64,000 nt of DNA from Linnemannia elongata (lineage: Eukaryota > Mortierellomycota > Mortierellomycetes > Mortierellales > Mortierellaceae), in assembly GCA_036320915.1 (NCBI GenBank), contig JAXBDG010000013.1, forward strand, positions 806,001 to 870,000. Direction: 5' to 3'. Positions 45,179 to 57,172 of this stretch are shown one piece after another (within the stretch, counting starts at the first letter, position 1; each line of letters starts with the position of its first letter). Under the pieces are notes generated by a model. That model had not been told where the DNA came from. It made no database searches and saw only the letters and a list, made by a program, of their open reading frames with translations. Made by a program: the position numbers and the translations under genes.

Positions 45179-45806
45179 GGAGGGTTTAGAGGGCCTTGGT
45201 GGGGGTGTTAAGAAAGTAGAGTAAGAGAATGAGGAAGACAGGGGCAAGGAAGAGAGAAGAGAGAAGAGGGAGGGGTAGAAAGTAGAGAGTAATGAGGAAG
45301 AAAGAGACAGACAGTTCCCGACTCTCTTTTTCTTTCTTTTTTTGCGACGCCCATGCTTTGTTTGTTTTTTTTATTATTATTTTACGAGGATACATAGAGA
45401 GGATGCATGCACGATGCATGCTATATTATTGTACGAAAGTCATGCTAGAGGCTGTTTGTTGTCCAAAATAATGTTTTCTGACTGCCGAGTGGGATCTACC
45501 CGGCCTGACGCCCTGAAAACAATACAAGGAGAAAGCGTAGATGCCGTTCTATCCACTGCAACTTCTCCCATCGCATTCGTGTGCCTGTGAGCGAAGCAAT
45601 TGCCGATAGAAAAAACGATCCCAGGTCTGAATACGACTGGTCGTTTTGGCCTTTTTTTTCCTTTTAAGGCAGGTGGTCGTTTTTTAAAATTTACTTTTAT
45701 GGACTTTGGTCGTTTTTGCCAATTTTACTTTTAAGGAAACGACCAAACTGCCAAGAAAGGGAAACGGCCAAAACAAAAAAAAATCTGGTCATGTCTGACG
45801 GGGGCT
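45012..45806 (-). repeat. Right long terminal inverted repeat of the Harbinger element
   Basis: 795 bases are inverted relative to the left arm without the nested insertion; only scattered differences were seen. It holds the promoter, start codon (45178) and first exon-intron of the partner gene. Confidence 0.92.
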
Positions 45807-45809
45807 AAT

Positions 45810-46669
45810 GAATATTTAATTTTGGTGGCGCAAAAATGTTGGAGGGAAGGAAACAATAGACACCAACTTTAAATTATGTCTACATGTGCACCATCAGAAA
45901 TGCATTTTAAACTTTCCATAAGTGCACGATCATAAACGTTTCTTAAAAAAAAAAGAAGCAACGTACACAAGTGGAAAACAAGGGGGGCCGAGATTGGGGA
46001 GAGATGATGGAGGAAAGTCAAAAGACGGAAACCCCCCCCCATTAGTTACCCAGACAGTGGTCCCCAAGCGTCAAACAGACCGGTCGACCATATCGCCCCT
46101 ACCTTCCATTGAACCCTTTGGCACGTTTGGCGTGTTGGCGATCGGATATTTTTGCCCAATCATGTAATGAAAAAAGCCAGGTCATCCCGAAAGCTAATTT
46201 ACACCTGCTGTTCTCGTTTTCTTAACGCAAGCGTCAAGCATTTCACGTCATCGTTAAACAAAAACGTCCTCAATTGTTCCTCCTCCCCAATCTTTCGACA
46301 CCAATCATCAACTATCCTTGCTCCATCTTTTCTGGAACCCGCTTTGACTCCAGATCTGGTCTGCATGGAAGGGACAAAGGCAGCAGAACGACAAAAATTG
46401 GCAATTAGCAATCAAGATAATAGTTCTGGGGCAACTGAAAAGAGGGAAATCTTTATTTGGTGCGATCCTGATGAAACAGCCAGGGAGTGCGAGAAGCGAG
46501 TACAAAGGGGAGAGAAGAGAAGCAGATAAATAGCAAGGGTAGAAGCAAAGAAAAAGAAGAAAGTACTGAAAAGGGTGTTGTGGGAAAAAAGCAATAATCA
46601 AAGTCAGGAAATAGGAGAAAAGGGTAGATAGAGAGAAGCCTTCCGCTTGAAAACGAGAAATGCACACAA
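45810..46669. other. Intergenic region between the transposon and paralogue B
   Basis: 860 bases, A/T-rich near the transposon. No credible gene; a C9 run lies near 46032. Confidence 0.5.
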
Positions 46670-49293
46670 TCACTGCCACGCTGCAGATTCACGAATGACA
46701 GCCCGCATCTTTCTCTTCTTCAGCATCCCACGACTGGGGTGACCCATGGCACCTTGATAGGCCTGCGAGACCCGCTGCAGGAACCCCATTGCCTGAGTCG
46801 TCATGTGGCTCTGGTTCTGGAAGGCAATCGACCACGAGATCCGATTCAGACTGGCAATTTTGCCATACTCGCGCGGGGAGGCCTTGGGGGGATCCGAGTA
46901 GCCTTGCTTGCGAAGGGTTCGATATTGTGCGGCCATATTCGGATCGTCCTTCAATGCGCGCATGATCAAATTACCGCATGCCTTGAAATAACAATAGAGG
47001 AGAACGAAAAATGTGTCAGATTGATACGCGAGTAACTGGTATGAGGAGAGGATTAAAGAAAGAGTGACAGTGAAAGCGTAAAATGAATATCTTACGGGAA
47101 AGGACATGATGATGGAAATGGGGATGGCACTGCGGTCGACTCGGTCGACCCAGAGCAAGTGCGTCTCGGTAAGGTCGCTCTGGTAGGCATATCGAACCGC
47201 TAGGGCAACGTGACAACCCATCTGGTTCTTGAGGCAGTTGTCGCCGGTATGGAAATGACGACCATGGACGCCATCCCCTCGGGATAGACAGTAGAGATCC
47301 ATCATATCTGCATCATAGACATGTGGCTCTCGGATAATGACATTCTGCTGGGCAACCAGCTCACGGAGGTTATCATCTGCATAGACGAGTATCCGGGCCA
47401 GACCTCGATCAGCAAACTCTTCGCCATCCAACTCTGCAGCCGATCTGCGGACTCCAGCATTGGGACCACGGATTCTCTTGCGGGAAGGACTCAGGCTGAT
47501 GCGCTCATGCGCAGCCTCGATGGCCTGCAAAAAGATCTTCTCGTCGTGCTCGGCATTCTCCAACTTGACCTCATCATTCTCCGAAGAGAGGGACTGGTCA
47601 ACATTGTAAGTGTTTGGACTGAAATCTCTGTCCCTTTTTGTGACGACAGGGGCACCAATGTCGCCTGAAGTCATGGGCGATACTGCCTGGCGGTTCATTG
47701 GAGGAGAGGCTGACAGTTCACGTTTCATGGGAGACGAGCAATCGCAGATTTGTTGGTTTTGCTGGTGGAACTGATACAGCTGATGAAGCTGCTGCTCGGT
47801 CGACGGCGGTATGGACGGGGGCGAGATAGAGGTTCGCGGAGGTGCGCTGGACTGTAATGCATAGGGGCTTGAAGAAAGCAGGTGATTGCCTGATGGGATG
47901 GAAAGTGCTCGGAAATTCGGGAAGTGGGCAGAGTTTGAGGATGTAGGTCTTGACGACGAGGATGACGAATACGAGTAGGATACTGCGTTGGGTGAGAGAG
48001 GGAAGCCATTGGATGGGAGCGTGCGTACATGGGTAGCCATAAATGGATGCGCGCCGCCGCTTGTTGAGCTTTTTGAATACGATTTTGGATTCGGAGAAGC
48101 GGGAGCAGGGGAGGGCATCGACAAGGGCATGGACCAGGTGAAGGGGGACTGCAGAGGGACAGGGACAGACATGAAGCCTGACGAATGCAGTGGAGTATGT
48201 GGAGTGGAGGTGGTAGGCGTAGGGGTGGAGGTAGGAGCAAATTCCTGGGTATGGGCGGAAGCGTCCCATGACTGAGAGAGACAGACGGAGGGAGGTGGAT
48301 GCATTAGCTGCTGGGTTCGAAGTCGGGGTGTCTGGATCATGGTGGGGACGACCTAATCGATATGAACGTAAGGCAAAATTAATTTGTCTGTGCATTTTGT
48401 TTGTTGTTTGTGTTGTTATGGGGTATCCATTGGGAAAACAAAAGAAAGGAAGAGGGAACGAAGAAAGGGAAAGGGAAAGGGAAAGAAAAACAAGAACGAC
48501 ACCTCATGTACAGGGATAGACCCCGACACACGTATATGCAGCCCCTGATAAATATTTTTTTCTTTCTTGCTACCTTTCAATCACGGCTGTCGATTCAACA
48601 ACAAATGGAGAAGGGAGTACTTACTATACTGCCTGAACCTTGGTCGTCATGCTGGTGCTGATGATTCGGAAGGAGAGAAGCAACAGAAGAAAGCATCGAC
48701 AATGGCTGGTGTGGAGGCCGGTCGCGCTTGAGGTGACCCTGGTCCTGGCTGTCGTGTGCAGTTGCTGTTGTAGTTGCTGTGGTCGTAGCAAAGTCATGGG
48801 GAAAACACTGTTGGCGCTGCTGATGAGGGTCCGCGTGAAGAAACATGGTGGCATCAGGGGCAGATTCCAGGACGGTCGAGAAAGGAGTGTAGGAAGACTC
48901 GCGATAAGAAGAAGGAGAGTACGACGATGATGTCGAAGGCGAATAATAAGGAGATGGGGAGGTTGGAGAGGTCTCGATTTTCAACCGGCCGGTCGTCATC
49001 CCTTGATTTCCAGTCACTGTGGTTGATGACGCCGACGTGTGGTCAAAGGTTGCTGGCGGGGAGGTAGTCTGGCCGTTCATGGAAGGTGAAGTTGATTCAA
49101 TGTAACTGATCGATGTGAGGGTAGAGTAGACTACGGTGCCATTGCCTGAGCCAGTGTCGATATCAGTACCAGTGCCGGTAGCAGTGGGAGAGTGAGTGGT
49201 CACGAAGGGGAAAGCGGTTGAGGACTGGCGAGGATTGCAGTTGATCTCGCTTAAAGCAAGTCTGTCAAGGATAGCGTTGTCCTGTACAGGCAT
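46670..49293 (-). CDS. Unrecognised regulator-like protein, paralogue B
   Basis: I do not recognise this family; it is the second copy of the gene at 33947-36325. Exons (minus) 49293-48625, 48352-47096 and 46981-46670, all phase 0, give 745 residues. The N-terminal 500 residues are Ser/Thr/Pro-rich and disordered, with PLSMLSSVASLLPN at the end of exon 1 matching paralogue A. A basic SPSRKRIRG patch precedes the conserved core (about residues 530-640): LARILVYADDNLRELV, MDLYCLSRGDG, FHTGDNCLKNQMGCHVALAV, then RYAYQ. The C-terminal block has AQYRTLRKQGY, SWSIAFQN and GFLQRVSQAYQ and ends with a basic KKRKMRA. The start ATG at 49293 lies 164 bases downstream of a TATATAA box. Function unknown; a nuclear role is inferred. 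Confidence 0.78.
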
Positions 49294-50297
49294 TGTCTGG
49301 AGAAGAGGCTGGGTGGCTGAGGGATCCAAACCGGTAAAGAGTAAAAGTGAAAGGGCGGAAAGGAGGGTAGGGTGGAGCAATAAAGCAATGAAGGAAAGAA
49401 GCAAAGAACCAATGAAGCAAAGAACCAGAGAAGCGACAAAGTAAGGGTAAATGAGGTTATATAGCAAAGATCAAAGGTGCTTGATAGAAACAAGTCAAGG
49501 GGGGAAGAATGAATAAGGAGAAGAAATAATGACCGAGCGAGGGCAAGGCGGATAAAAAGTCTTAGCAAGCAAACAATGGAAAGAGGGTGCAAAGTAGGAG
49601 TGTTGTTGATGGATATGTAATAAAGAAGGGAGAGCAGAAAAAAGATGAAAAGATCCAAGATAAAAAAGAGAGAAGAGAGTGAAGGGATCGATGATGGAGA
49701 AGAAGAGGTGGATGGATGGGTTGGAAAAGACCGAGCTATTTATTGGCTCCAACATAAGTGCAAGAGTCAAGAAGTAAAACTCATGCTACAGTACATACTC
49801 CTGGTACGGAGTGCACTGTCCTTTTTTGGAGAGTGTGGACGGTTCGTTCTTTCTCTTCCTAATATATTCTCCCCGCCCCCCCTCGACTCTCGCCGAGTAG
49901 ATCCATCTGTCTCTTGCATACCCCAACCCTTGCCATTCTCTTTATCCCTCAATCCTTCTTCACCCTCCTCCTCTCTTGTTTTTCGCTTTTTACTGCGGTT
50001 GCGTCTTTCCATCACCACCAACTTTTCACTCTCTTCTCAGATCGGCCTTAGCGTCTTGTTTTTCGTAACGTGTCCACGAACTTGGTCAATACAAAACCAA
50101 TACGGAAATATTATCGCCAATAATATTGGTGACAAATAAAACAAGAAAAAAAAAAAAGGCTTGCGATGCACCTCCCACTCAAAACTCCAGGGGGTGTATC
50201 CTGTCTGTTCGTTCGTTCTCGTAGCCTATCGCCTTTTATCTTGTTTTAGTTTTTTTTGTTGATTGTCCTCCCAACTCCTGCCTGGAGCCGCTGATCG

Positions 50298-50336
<39 letters not shown>

Positions 50337-51489
50337 CCCAAAACGGTGGTTGGCCTAACTCTTTTTGTCCAATGTCACCTTTTCAGTCTGCCTCTCTCAT
50401 CGTCTAGCTCTCAGCCCCTCTCATCGTCTACTTTCCTTCTGTTTGTCTGACTGTCTTATTTGCCCCTCACTCTAGCCCCTTATGCCTTCTTCCACCACCT
50501 CATAACAAGGCCAAGATTACATCGCGGTTATTTTTCCTATCCTGGGTCGTTGCAGTTTTTTTCCCACCACTCACCCACCTGCCTCCCTACTTTACGCCTC
50601 CTCTTACGCCTTATCCCCCCCCCCCCCCCCCCCATTTCTTAGATGACACGAGGTTATTGGACAGGCACCTACATCACGATATGAAGAGAGAGAGGGTGCA
50701 CTCTGATTGGAAAGAGAGTTCCGTAAGGTGAAAGCGAAGGCCATAATATGCAAAATGCAACCTCGCTTACTCCTTTGCCTGGATTTCCTTTTCGAGTCTT
50801 TCCCCGCTTGTTCTCTCTCCCACCCGTCCTCACTTCCTTTCTCTCTTTTTATTCTCCCTTCTTCTTTTTTCACTCACCCCCTTGATCAATTAAAGAGAAG
50901 CACAGATAGTGCCAAGTCATTATTGAGCAGGGAAAAAAAATGTGCTGCATAAATAAATAAAAGAGCAATAGCCAAATATGCATTCAAAGGAAACCAACCT
51001 GTAGCAGTCTCGCAAAAATAGTAGACCCTAAAAGCCTGCAGTCCTGCTTGTTTTTGTCGTGTACTGTCGTGTCGTCGGTAGCAAAAAGATAGGAATAAAT
51101 AAACTAGGAAAAAAAGTGCGCATGTTGCTGGGTTGGATAAGTCTGAAAAAAGTCTAATTTTTGAATTATCCTTGGTTCTTTACGCAAAAATCCCAAAAAA
51201 AAAAAAAAAAAAAAAAAAAATGGAGGGAAGGATAAGAATAAAACGCACTACACCGCAACACCACTCATCGCCAAAGGTCTTGCTCACTAATTAAGCATAG
51301 AAACCAAAGGAATCAGGGAGGTACCCCGGTCTATCCGTAATGGGTCCTGCAAAAGAAGTCGTAGTTTGTAAAGCGTAATATTAGCATAATGTTTAATCGT
51401 TCTTTTGTTCGTTAATGCGCAGATCGTAATCATATCTTAATGAAAATGAAAAAAAAAAAATCGTCCGGCCGACTGACCGACCAACCAAG
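49294..51489. other. Intergenic region with long homopolymers
   Basis: About 2.2 kb without a gene. It contains T37 at 50300-50336, C19 at 50615-50633 and A26 at 51195-51220. The left end is the promoter of paralogue B; the right end is the 3' flank of the At4g15545-like gene. Open frames here are low-complexity. Confidence 0.5.
49457..49463 (-). promoter_or_regulatory. TATA box of paralogue B
   Basis: TATATAA on the minus strand, 164 bases upstream of the ATG at 49293, at a plausible distance for a fungal promoter. Confidence 0.4.
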
Positions 51490-54347
51490 TTAATGCCCTG
51501 GCTTACCGGACCACTCACCGCTTCTACTTGAATCCACCATCCCTTGCAGTTCCTCCCTATCCGCAATCAATAGCGATGGTCCCTCAATACTCAATCGGCT
51601 CTGATCCGGATCATCAGGATCGTTCAAATCGCCATCCCTTGCATGGTTCAATAACTCTTCCTCTTCGTTCCCACCAGTCAGGCCAGAGTCATTCATGCCT
51701 AGACTATTATTGTCCTCGTGAAATCGCTCATCGGACCCGTTGTTTCTATTTCTGTCTCTCAAATCATTGCCTCTTTCGTCCTCTGCCAAGTCCTCATCTC
51801 CTTCCTCAATACGGCTCTCGTCCTCTTCCAACAATAGACTATGATCAATCTCCAGCGTCACGTCCCCATCCATAGTCTCGTTAGCCCCACCATTCTCGAG
51901 TTGACTCTCCTTCTCAGCAATGGCCTTGTGAATCAAATCCCGGAAACGCTGGTTCAGCGCGCGATCCTGAACAATCTTGCTCACCTCCTGCAGCGTCTCG
52001 TCCGTCGTCTTTTCTCCCTCGTTGAACGCCGTCACCACTAACATGATGATACAAGAGAGAAAAAACCCCACAGTTAGAACTGGCATTATGCGAAGCATGT
52101 TATTGAAAACAATCGCAAAACCACCCATTGAGAGAGTTACCTCGCGCAAACAATCCAAAGGACTGAGTATCCATAGAATCCCTGATCTCCTTGTAGAGGA
52201 GTGTAAACGCACTGGCGTCGACGCCGCTGCCACTCTGCTGCGACTGATGACCATTGGAGCCCGCTGTTGATGAATAGGTACCGGGCTTGTCCCCAGACGT
52301 TGCACTCTGTCGTCTGCTCTGCAGGCGTGTAGTAGATTCGTAGCCTGATTGGTAATGATGTCTGTCCAGAGTAGTATCGTTAGACTTTGTCGTGTGTTGT
52401 GTCTGGGACTGATGATGTGTTGGGACAGATCGGTCCTTGACATGGGATCGCGACTGAGAATAGACCACCGACCGCCTACGGCTCTCATCCTCGCTTGGAT
52501 GATGCAGTTCCTGCTGCTGCTGAAGATAGCCAGGTGGACTCTTCTGCAGATTGATCTTCTCTTCTTCCTGCCTCTGCTGCTGCTCCTGTTGCTTGAGTAG
52601 CTCAGCTGCTGCTGGGGAAAGGCCACTGAAAGAATGCGCCGTAGAGCTGGGTGGTCTCTGACCCCGTCTATTGGTCGATCCTAGATCACCTGTCTGTCCA
52701 GAGACATTGGAGTCCGAGCTGGCCTGTCTCCGATCGGATGGGTCCAAGTGCGGGGCATTCGAAGGAGCTCCTCCAGAGAGGGTGGCCATCTGCGACATCG
52801 AGTTCCGGACATTTGCGCTGTACTCCCTCTGCTGTTGTTGCTGCCTTATCGTCCGAGTGATCACAGAGGTGGCGCTGGAGTTGGCTGTGGGCTGTCGTGG
52901 CGAAGTCGAAGGGGTCGAGTTGGACGAAAATGAGGAAGATGCCGGTACAACTCGAGACGAGGCGGTGCCGGATCTGGAACGAGAGTTCAGGGACGAAGTT
53001 GTGCTGGAGTGTCTTTTGCTTGCGCTGCCGGTCGAAAGAGGCGTATTAGGGTATATAGACCGGGAGGTTGTTGAAATGGTGTTGCGCTTATTACGGAGAC
53101 TGTCTGTGGAGCCTGATTTGTGCATCTTTGTCTGTCCATTCGACGAGCTGTCTGACAAGACCTGCGCCACTCTACGTGTCCCGCTCAATCCTAAAGGCGA
53201 AAGTAGTGTAGAGCTCTAGTAGGTATACACAATAACCAGCGTAGACCAACGGTTAGTATTGGTTAAATAAATGTAGCTTTAGTTCAAATTCAAATTAAAC
53301 CGCCACCAATTTTGGCTCTTACAGGTTGGTGGCGAGCCCTGGTTTCAGCGACATAGGAGATGGAGCCAGACCTCTTTGTCTAATAAAACATCAAACAAGA
53401 AGGTGCTGTTAGTGGCATTCAACTAAAAGGGGACAGGTACGAGCGTTGGCATTGGTAAAGAGTACAAAATAAGTACCGAAGTTTCAGTGGAAGCACGAGG
53501 ACGAGATGAACTGGCCCGGGGTGATCCTTTCCCTGTGGTCAAAGATGAATGTTTCTGCTCTCGCATAGAGAAGTCTTCGCGAACGCTTCGGTGCTGATGG
53601 GGGTATGGCGCCTGAGGTGACTCGGTGCCGCCATCCAGAATAAACGAGCTCGTGTCGGCATCAGCAACTGCTTCCAGCCCTGCGCCTGCGCCTGCGTTTT
53701 CTGCGTCCGCTTCGATCGTCTCCAAGATCGATTGCTCTAGCTCTGTAAGAGACACACCCGAGTGTTGGTCAACCATGGACACAATCGCCTATGTTGTCGA
53801 AATGCAACAGACAACCGCGCATAGATTTCGATCGTTAGTGTGGGTTGGATAATATTGTGGTAAGAGCAAAATCGCGCTTGCAATCGATATTATGTAATCC
53901 GTTTACCTTGCGAAATACCTCTAATTGGGCCATCTAGAGGGGAAGAATGAGACCACTGTTACAATAAGGAATGAAGAGCACTAACAAAAAGAAAACAAAC
54001 ATTTTCATGTCAGAGCGCAAAACCGCTATGAACGACAGACGGTACCTCTTTCTGCAGGGCAGCGTACTTGTCTTCAACGCGGGCGAGCTCGGCTGCCATA
54101 GCAGTCATCTAATGCGGCATTACAGGAAATACGCGAACGTAGGAGTTAACAATCAGGGACTACTTGAGCGCTTATAGGGGTCAAATAACTCATACTTGCT
54201 TGTTCTGCACGTAAGACGTACCTGGGCACTTTGCTCCTCGGAGATCCACTTCCAGGTGTTGACCTCTTCAATGAGCGACTGGTACTTTTCCTCATATGCT
54301 TGCTGGATCAGCTTCATTCCCGCTCTAAACTGCAAATCATTAAAAAA

Positions 54348-54384
<37 letters not shown>

Positions 54385-55365
54385 TGATGTTGACGAGTGT
54401 ATCAGCGTCAGTCTGATTTCGAGTTGGTGTTGTAAAAAAATAGCAAGACCATCTTGTAAGGGGTGAGGCTAGTAGGGGTGTGATGTTTGTTGTCGAAAAG
54501 GGAGGAAGGTCGCAATCCTGTCTAACCGTTGGACAAATCAAAGCATCACACACACGACGAGAGTCGCAACAACAACAACAAATACAACGATAAAGGCAGA
54601 CCGCACAATACAACAAAGAAACGTAAACAATAACAACACAACAGCAGAGCCCTCTATTCGGCTAGAACCATCTGTAAACAACAAGAGTCGTCTTCTTTGG
54701 CTCATGATTGAAAAGAAAAATGGGACAGGCTGGTGGCAGTTGATATAGGAGGAAGGCGGTGTTGGAAACGAAGGAGATATGGTTGACGAATGAAAGCGAG
54801 AAAAAAATTGGCGGTAAAACGAAAACTTGGCGAACGTGCCGCCCATCCTTGCACAATAGGAGTGGTGAACATCACGATGACTTACATTTGCATCTGCACC
54901 CGAAACGATAGAGCTCGAACCACTGCTACTGCTATTCTCAGGCCGACCGTTGGAGTTGCTGTGACGGCGGGGATGTCGCGCCTCTTCCTGGTGCGGCCGT
55001 AGCTGCTGTTGTTGGTGTTGCAATAGTAATTGCTGATCCTGTTGGATTGCTGCATCCTTTCTTCTATCGCTTGCAGAATCTGTTGACTGATAACCGGTGC
55101 CGTTGTATTTCTTGCTGCTATACGGTGCATGGTCAAAAGCAGCAGAGGCTGTGTTCTTAGAGGAGGAGGACAAAGAAGCGGAAGCGGAAGCGGTGGCGAG
55201 GTGCCCGTTCCTGCCTGAGACTTGGATGGTTGTGAGATGTGCGGTTGATCGAGAGGCATGGGAGGATGAGATGGGAGCAGAGAGTTTTGTCGGGGGAGGA
55301 GCAACATTGGACTCGGGCCGTCGTTGCCTGTCAGCACCTCCGCGGACGTAGCCCAGCATGGTCAT
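51490..55365 (-). CDS. At4g15545-like coiled-coil protein
   Basis: Exons (minus) 55365-54886, 54329-54222, 54108-54046, 53933-53907, 53788-53477, 53215-52141 and 52037-51490 join in frame to 870 residues; two micro-exons (63 and 27 bases) encode the coiled coil. After a disordered N terminus come FRAGMKLIQQAYEEKYQSLI, MTAMAAELARVEDKYAALQK and MAQLEVFRKAIVSMVD, the N-terminal coiled coil of the At4g15545-like family. The short C-terminal family module FTLLYKEIRDSMDTQSFGLF followed by VVTAFNEGEKTTDETLQEV lies near residues 668-720. Between them is a long Ser/Gln-rich insert, and an acidic tail follows. Plant members have no firm function. The splice model is by eye, but every junction keeps frame. 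Confidence 0.8.
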
Positions 55366-56434
55366 GAGATTGGGCGTATGTTGAGCGAAGGTGAATGCAG
55401 GAGGAGAAGGGTGGAGAAGGGGTGGAGGAGTAGAGTTTATAGGCAAACTCTGAGGGGTGAGACTGCAGGAGACTGTGAATAGGGTTTGGTATATCTTGAA
55501 GCGAGATGTCAACGTGTATGTGTGAGTAGTTGTGGGAGATGGGTGGATGTATGAGCAGAGGAGGAGGAGGAGTGTAAGTGATGAAAAGTAAAGGCAGCAA
55601 TCCGGTGGAATGAAGGAGAGAGCCAAAAGAAAGAAAAGAGAGGGAGCGAGAGCAGTATGAAGTGAAAGGAATAAAAAGAAAGTGAGGACCACAAGAGCGT
55701 GAGTGAGTGAGAGAGTGGGCGAGTGAGTGAGTGAGTGAGAGAAAAAAGGCAGGTAAAAAAAAAAAAAAAAAAAAAGTGGTGAAATAAGCACCAAGTACAA
55801 AGGAGGGGACACAGCACAACTACAACCACGGACACTTTTGCTACAGCTACTTTATCATTCATCAGTGAATGATGATCAAGTACTTGATGGTTTGTTTGTA
55901 AGGTGAACTACGAGGGTCAACAAGATCAGCCATCTTCGGTCTCTCTCTCTCTCTCTCCCTCTCTCTCTCTCTGACACTTCAGACTCAGACTGCAAAGAAG
56001 GCCATGAAGAGGGATTAGAAGGGGAAAGGGCGGGGGGCGCGGGTTCCTGCATTATGTTACCGAGGTCCACTTCAAACATGGTTAATGGAGTCTAATTGAA
56101 GTGTCTGGAAATATGTGCCCTGGCTCCGCCTGCAAGGGGTATCGATCGTCTCAGTACATGGCCTAGAAAGGAACTCCCTCCTCTTCCTCTTTTTCCGCTT
56201 CCTCTTCCTCTTCCTCCTTCAATGCTATACCTACTCGTGTGTGTGTGACACCAAAAATAATACCATGCACAAATCACAAATGATAAACACACGCAAAGTA
56301 AGGCGCCTTCGTGTTCACGTTAGCAAGCATGTCTTCCAACCAATTGCCACCCATCCACCGCATCCCCTCAAAGAACCCAGCTCATCTTGAAAATAACGAA
56401 GTTTTAATTACGAACAAAGCACTAGCTGTTTCTA
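55366..56434. other. Promoter/leader region and spacer
   Basis: 1.07 kb holding GAGTGAGT repeats (about 55700-55740), an A21 run (about 55755-55776) and a CT microsatellite (about 55938-55972), typical of 5' leaders of the minus-strand gene. A 67-codon minus-strand frame at 55876-56079 (MFEVDLGNIMQEPAPP) begins like a protein but runs into the microsatellite; I do not call it. Confidence 0.45.
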
Positions 56435-56893
56435 CTAGCTGGATTCAGGTGCCTCGGCAGAGTTGGCGAGCGCGGTGATCAACTCGGTATCGACATCACT
56501 GAGGCCAGGGATACCAACTCCCTGCTTCATCTCATTGACCATGTTATGGAGCTTATTCCTCATAGTCATCTTCTCCTTATCCGTCAAGGCTATTACAAGT
56601 GTTTTTGTCATTGAAGTAACCATTAGCATATCATTCAAACGCAATTACATCTAAAATACCTTCCTCAAAGCGAAATCGAAAAAAGAGCTGATAAGGAACC
56701 TACGGAGGATGGCATAGGTACGAAGGGACAACTGGTTGGGGTTTGATTCGGGATCGATGGGGATGCAGACGGGATCAGGCGCATCAGTTCTGAATGCCAT
56801 TGGGGTGTCGAGGGAAAGGACAAAATCGTATGCCTCCTGGACTGTGGGGAACTCGATGACTTCTCTTGAGGTGTTGATGAGACGAATGGACAT
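56435..56893 (-). CDS. Small conserved-looking protein of unknown function (114 residues)
   Basis: Exons (minus) 56893-56704 and 56589-56435 give 114 residues. The donor GTAGGT and acceptor TAATAG join a phase-1 codon; alternative donors one or two bases away create an immediate stop, which fixes the junction. The N-terminal half (MSIRLINTSREVIEFPTV, then QEAYDFVLSLD) is predicted mixed alpha/beta; the C-terminal half (DKEKMTMRNKLHNMVNEMKQ) is helical and charged. No signal peptide or membrane helix. I do not recognise the family; the compact size and balanced composition argue for a real gene. Confidence 0.6.
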
Positions 56894-57141
56894 TGTTGCT
56901 GATGAGGGTTGTGGGCTGGAGAGTGTGCTGATCGCCGCCTTGACATTTTTTTTTTTTTTTTTTGCTGTTTTCAGACGCAAGTCACATCGAATGAGAGGAC
57001 GCCACCAATTAGTGTCTCTACTCCTTATTGACACATCCTCCCCGGACACCGATCACTGCCTCAATCAATTACTGTGGTTATTGCTCAACTAAAGGCATGG
57101 TATAGTTGGTACCTTCTAGTCCCAGCAGACAGGCAGTGACC

Positions 57142-57172
<31 letters not shown>

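Larger units (their letters stand above)
40780..45806. mobile_element. PIF/Harbinger DNA transposon, apparently complete
   Basis: This 5027-bp element is bounded by inverted ends beginning AGCCCCCGTCAGACATGACC and flanked by AAT on both sides (40777-40779 and 45807-45809), a likely 3-bp target duplication. It carries two intact convergent genes: a DDE transposase on plus and a DNA-binding-type partner protein on minus, the two-gene layout typical of Harbinger elements. Near-identity of the long terminal repeats and the intact frames indicate recent insertion or ongoing gene conversion. A foldback element has inserted into its left repeat. The usual Harbinger duplication is TWA; AAT is slightly atypical. 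Confidence 0.92.

Noticed and set aside
41343..45590. Identical 82- and 77-codon frames in both transposon arms
   Set aside because: They are mirrored because they lie in the inverted repeat; composition is CT-rich leader sequence with no protein features.
55876..56079. 67-codon minus-strand frame MFEVDLGNIMQEPAPP...
   Set aside because: Starts plausibly but runs into a CT microsatellite (ERERGRERERDRR) and has no good donor or partner exon.
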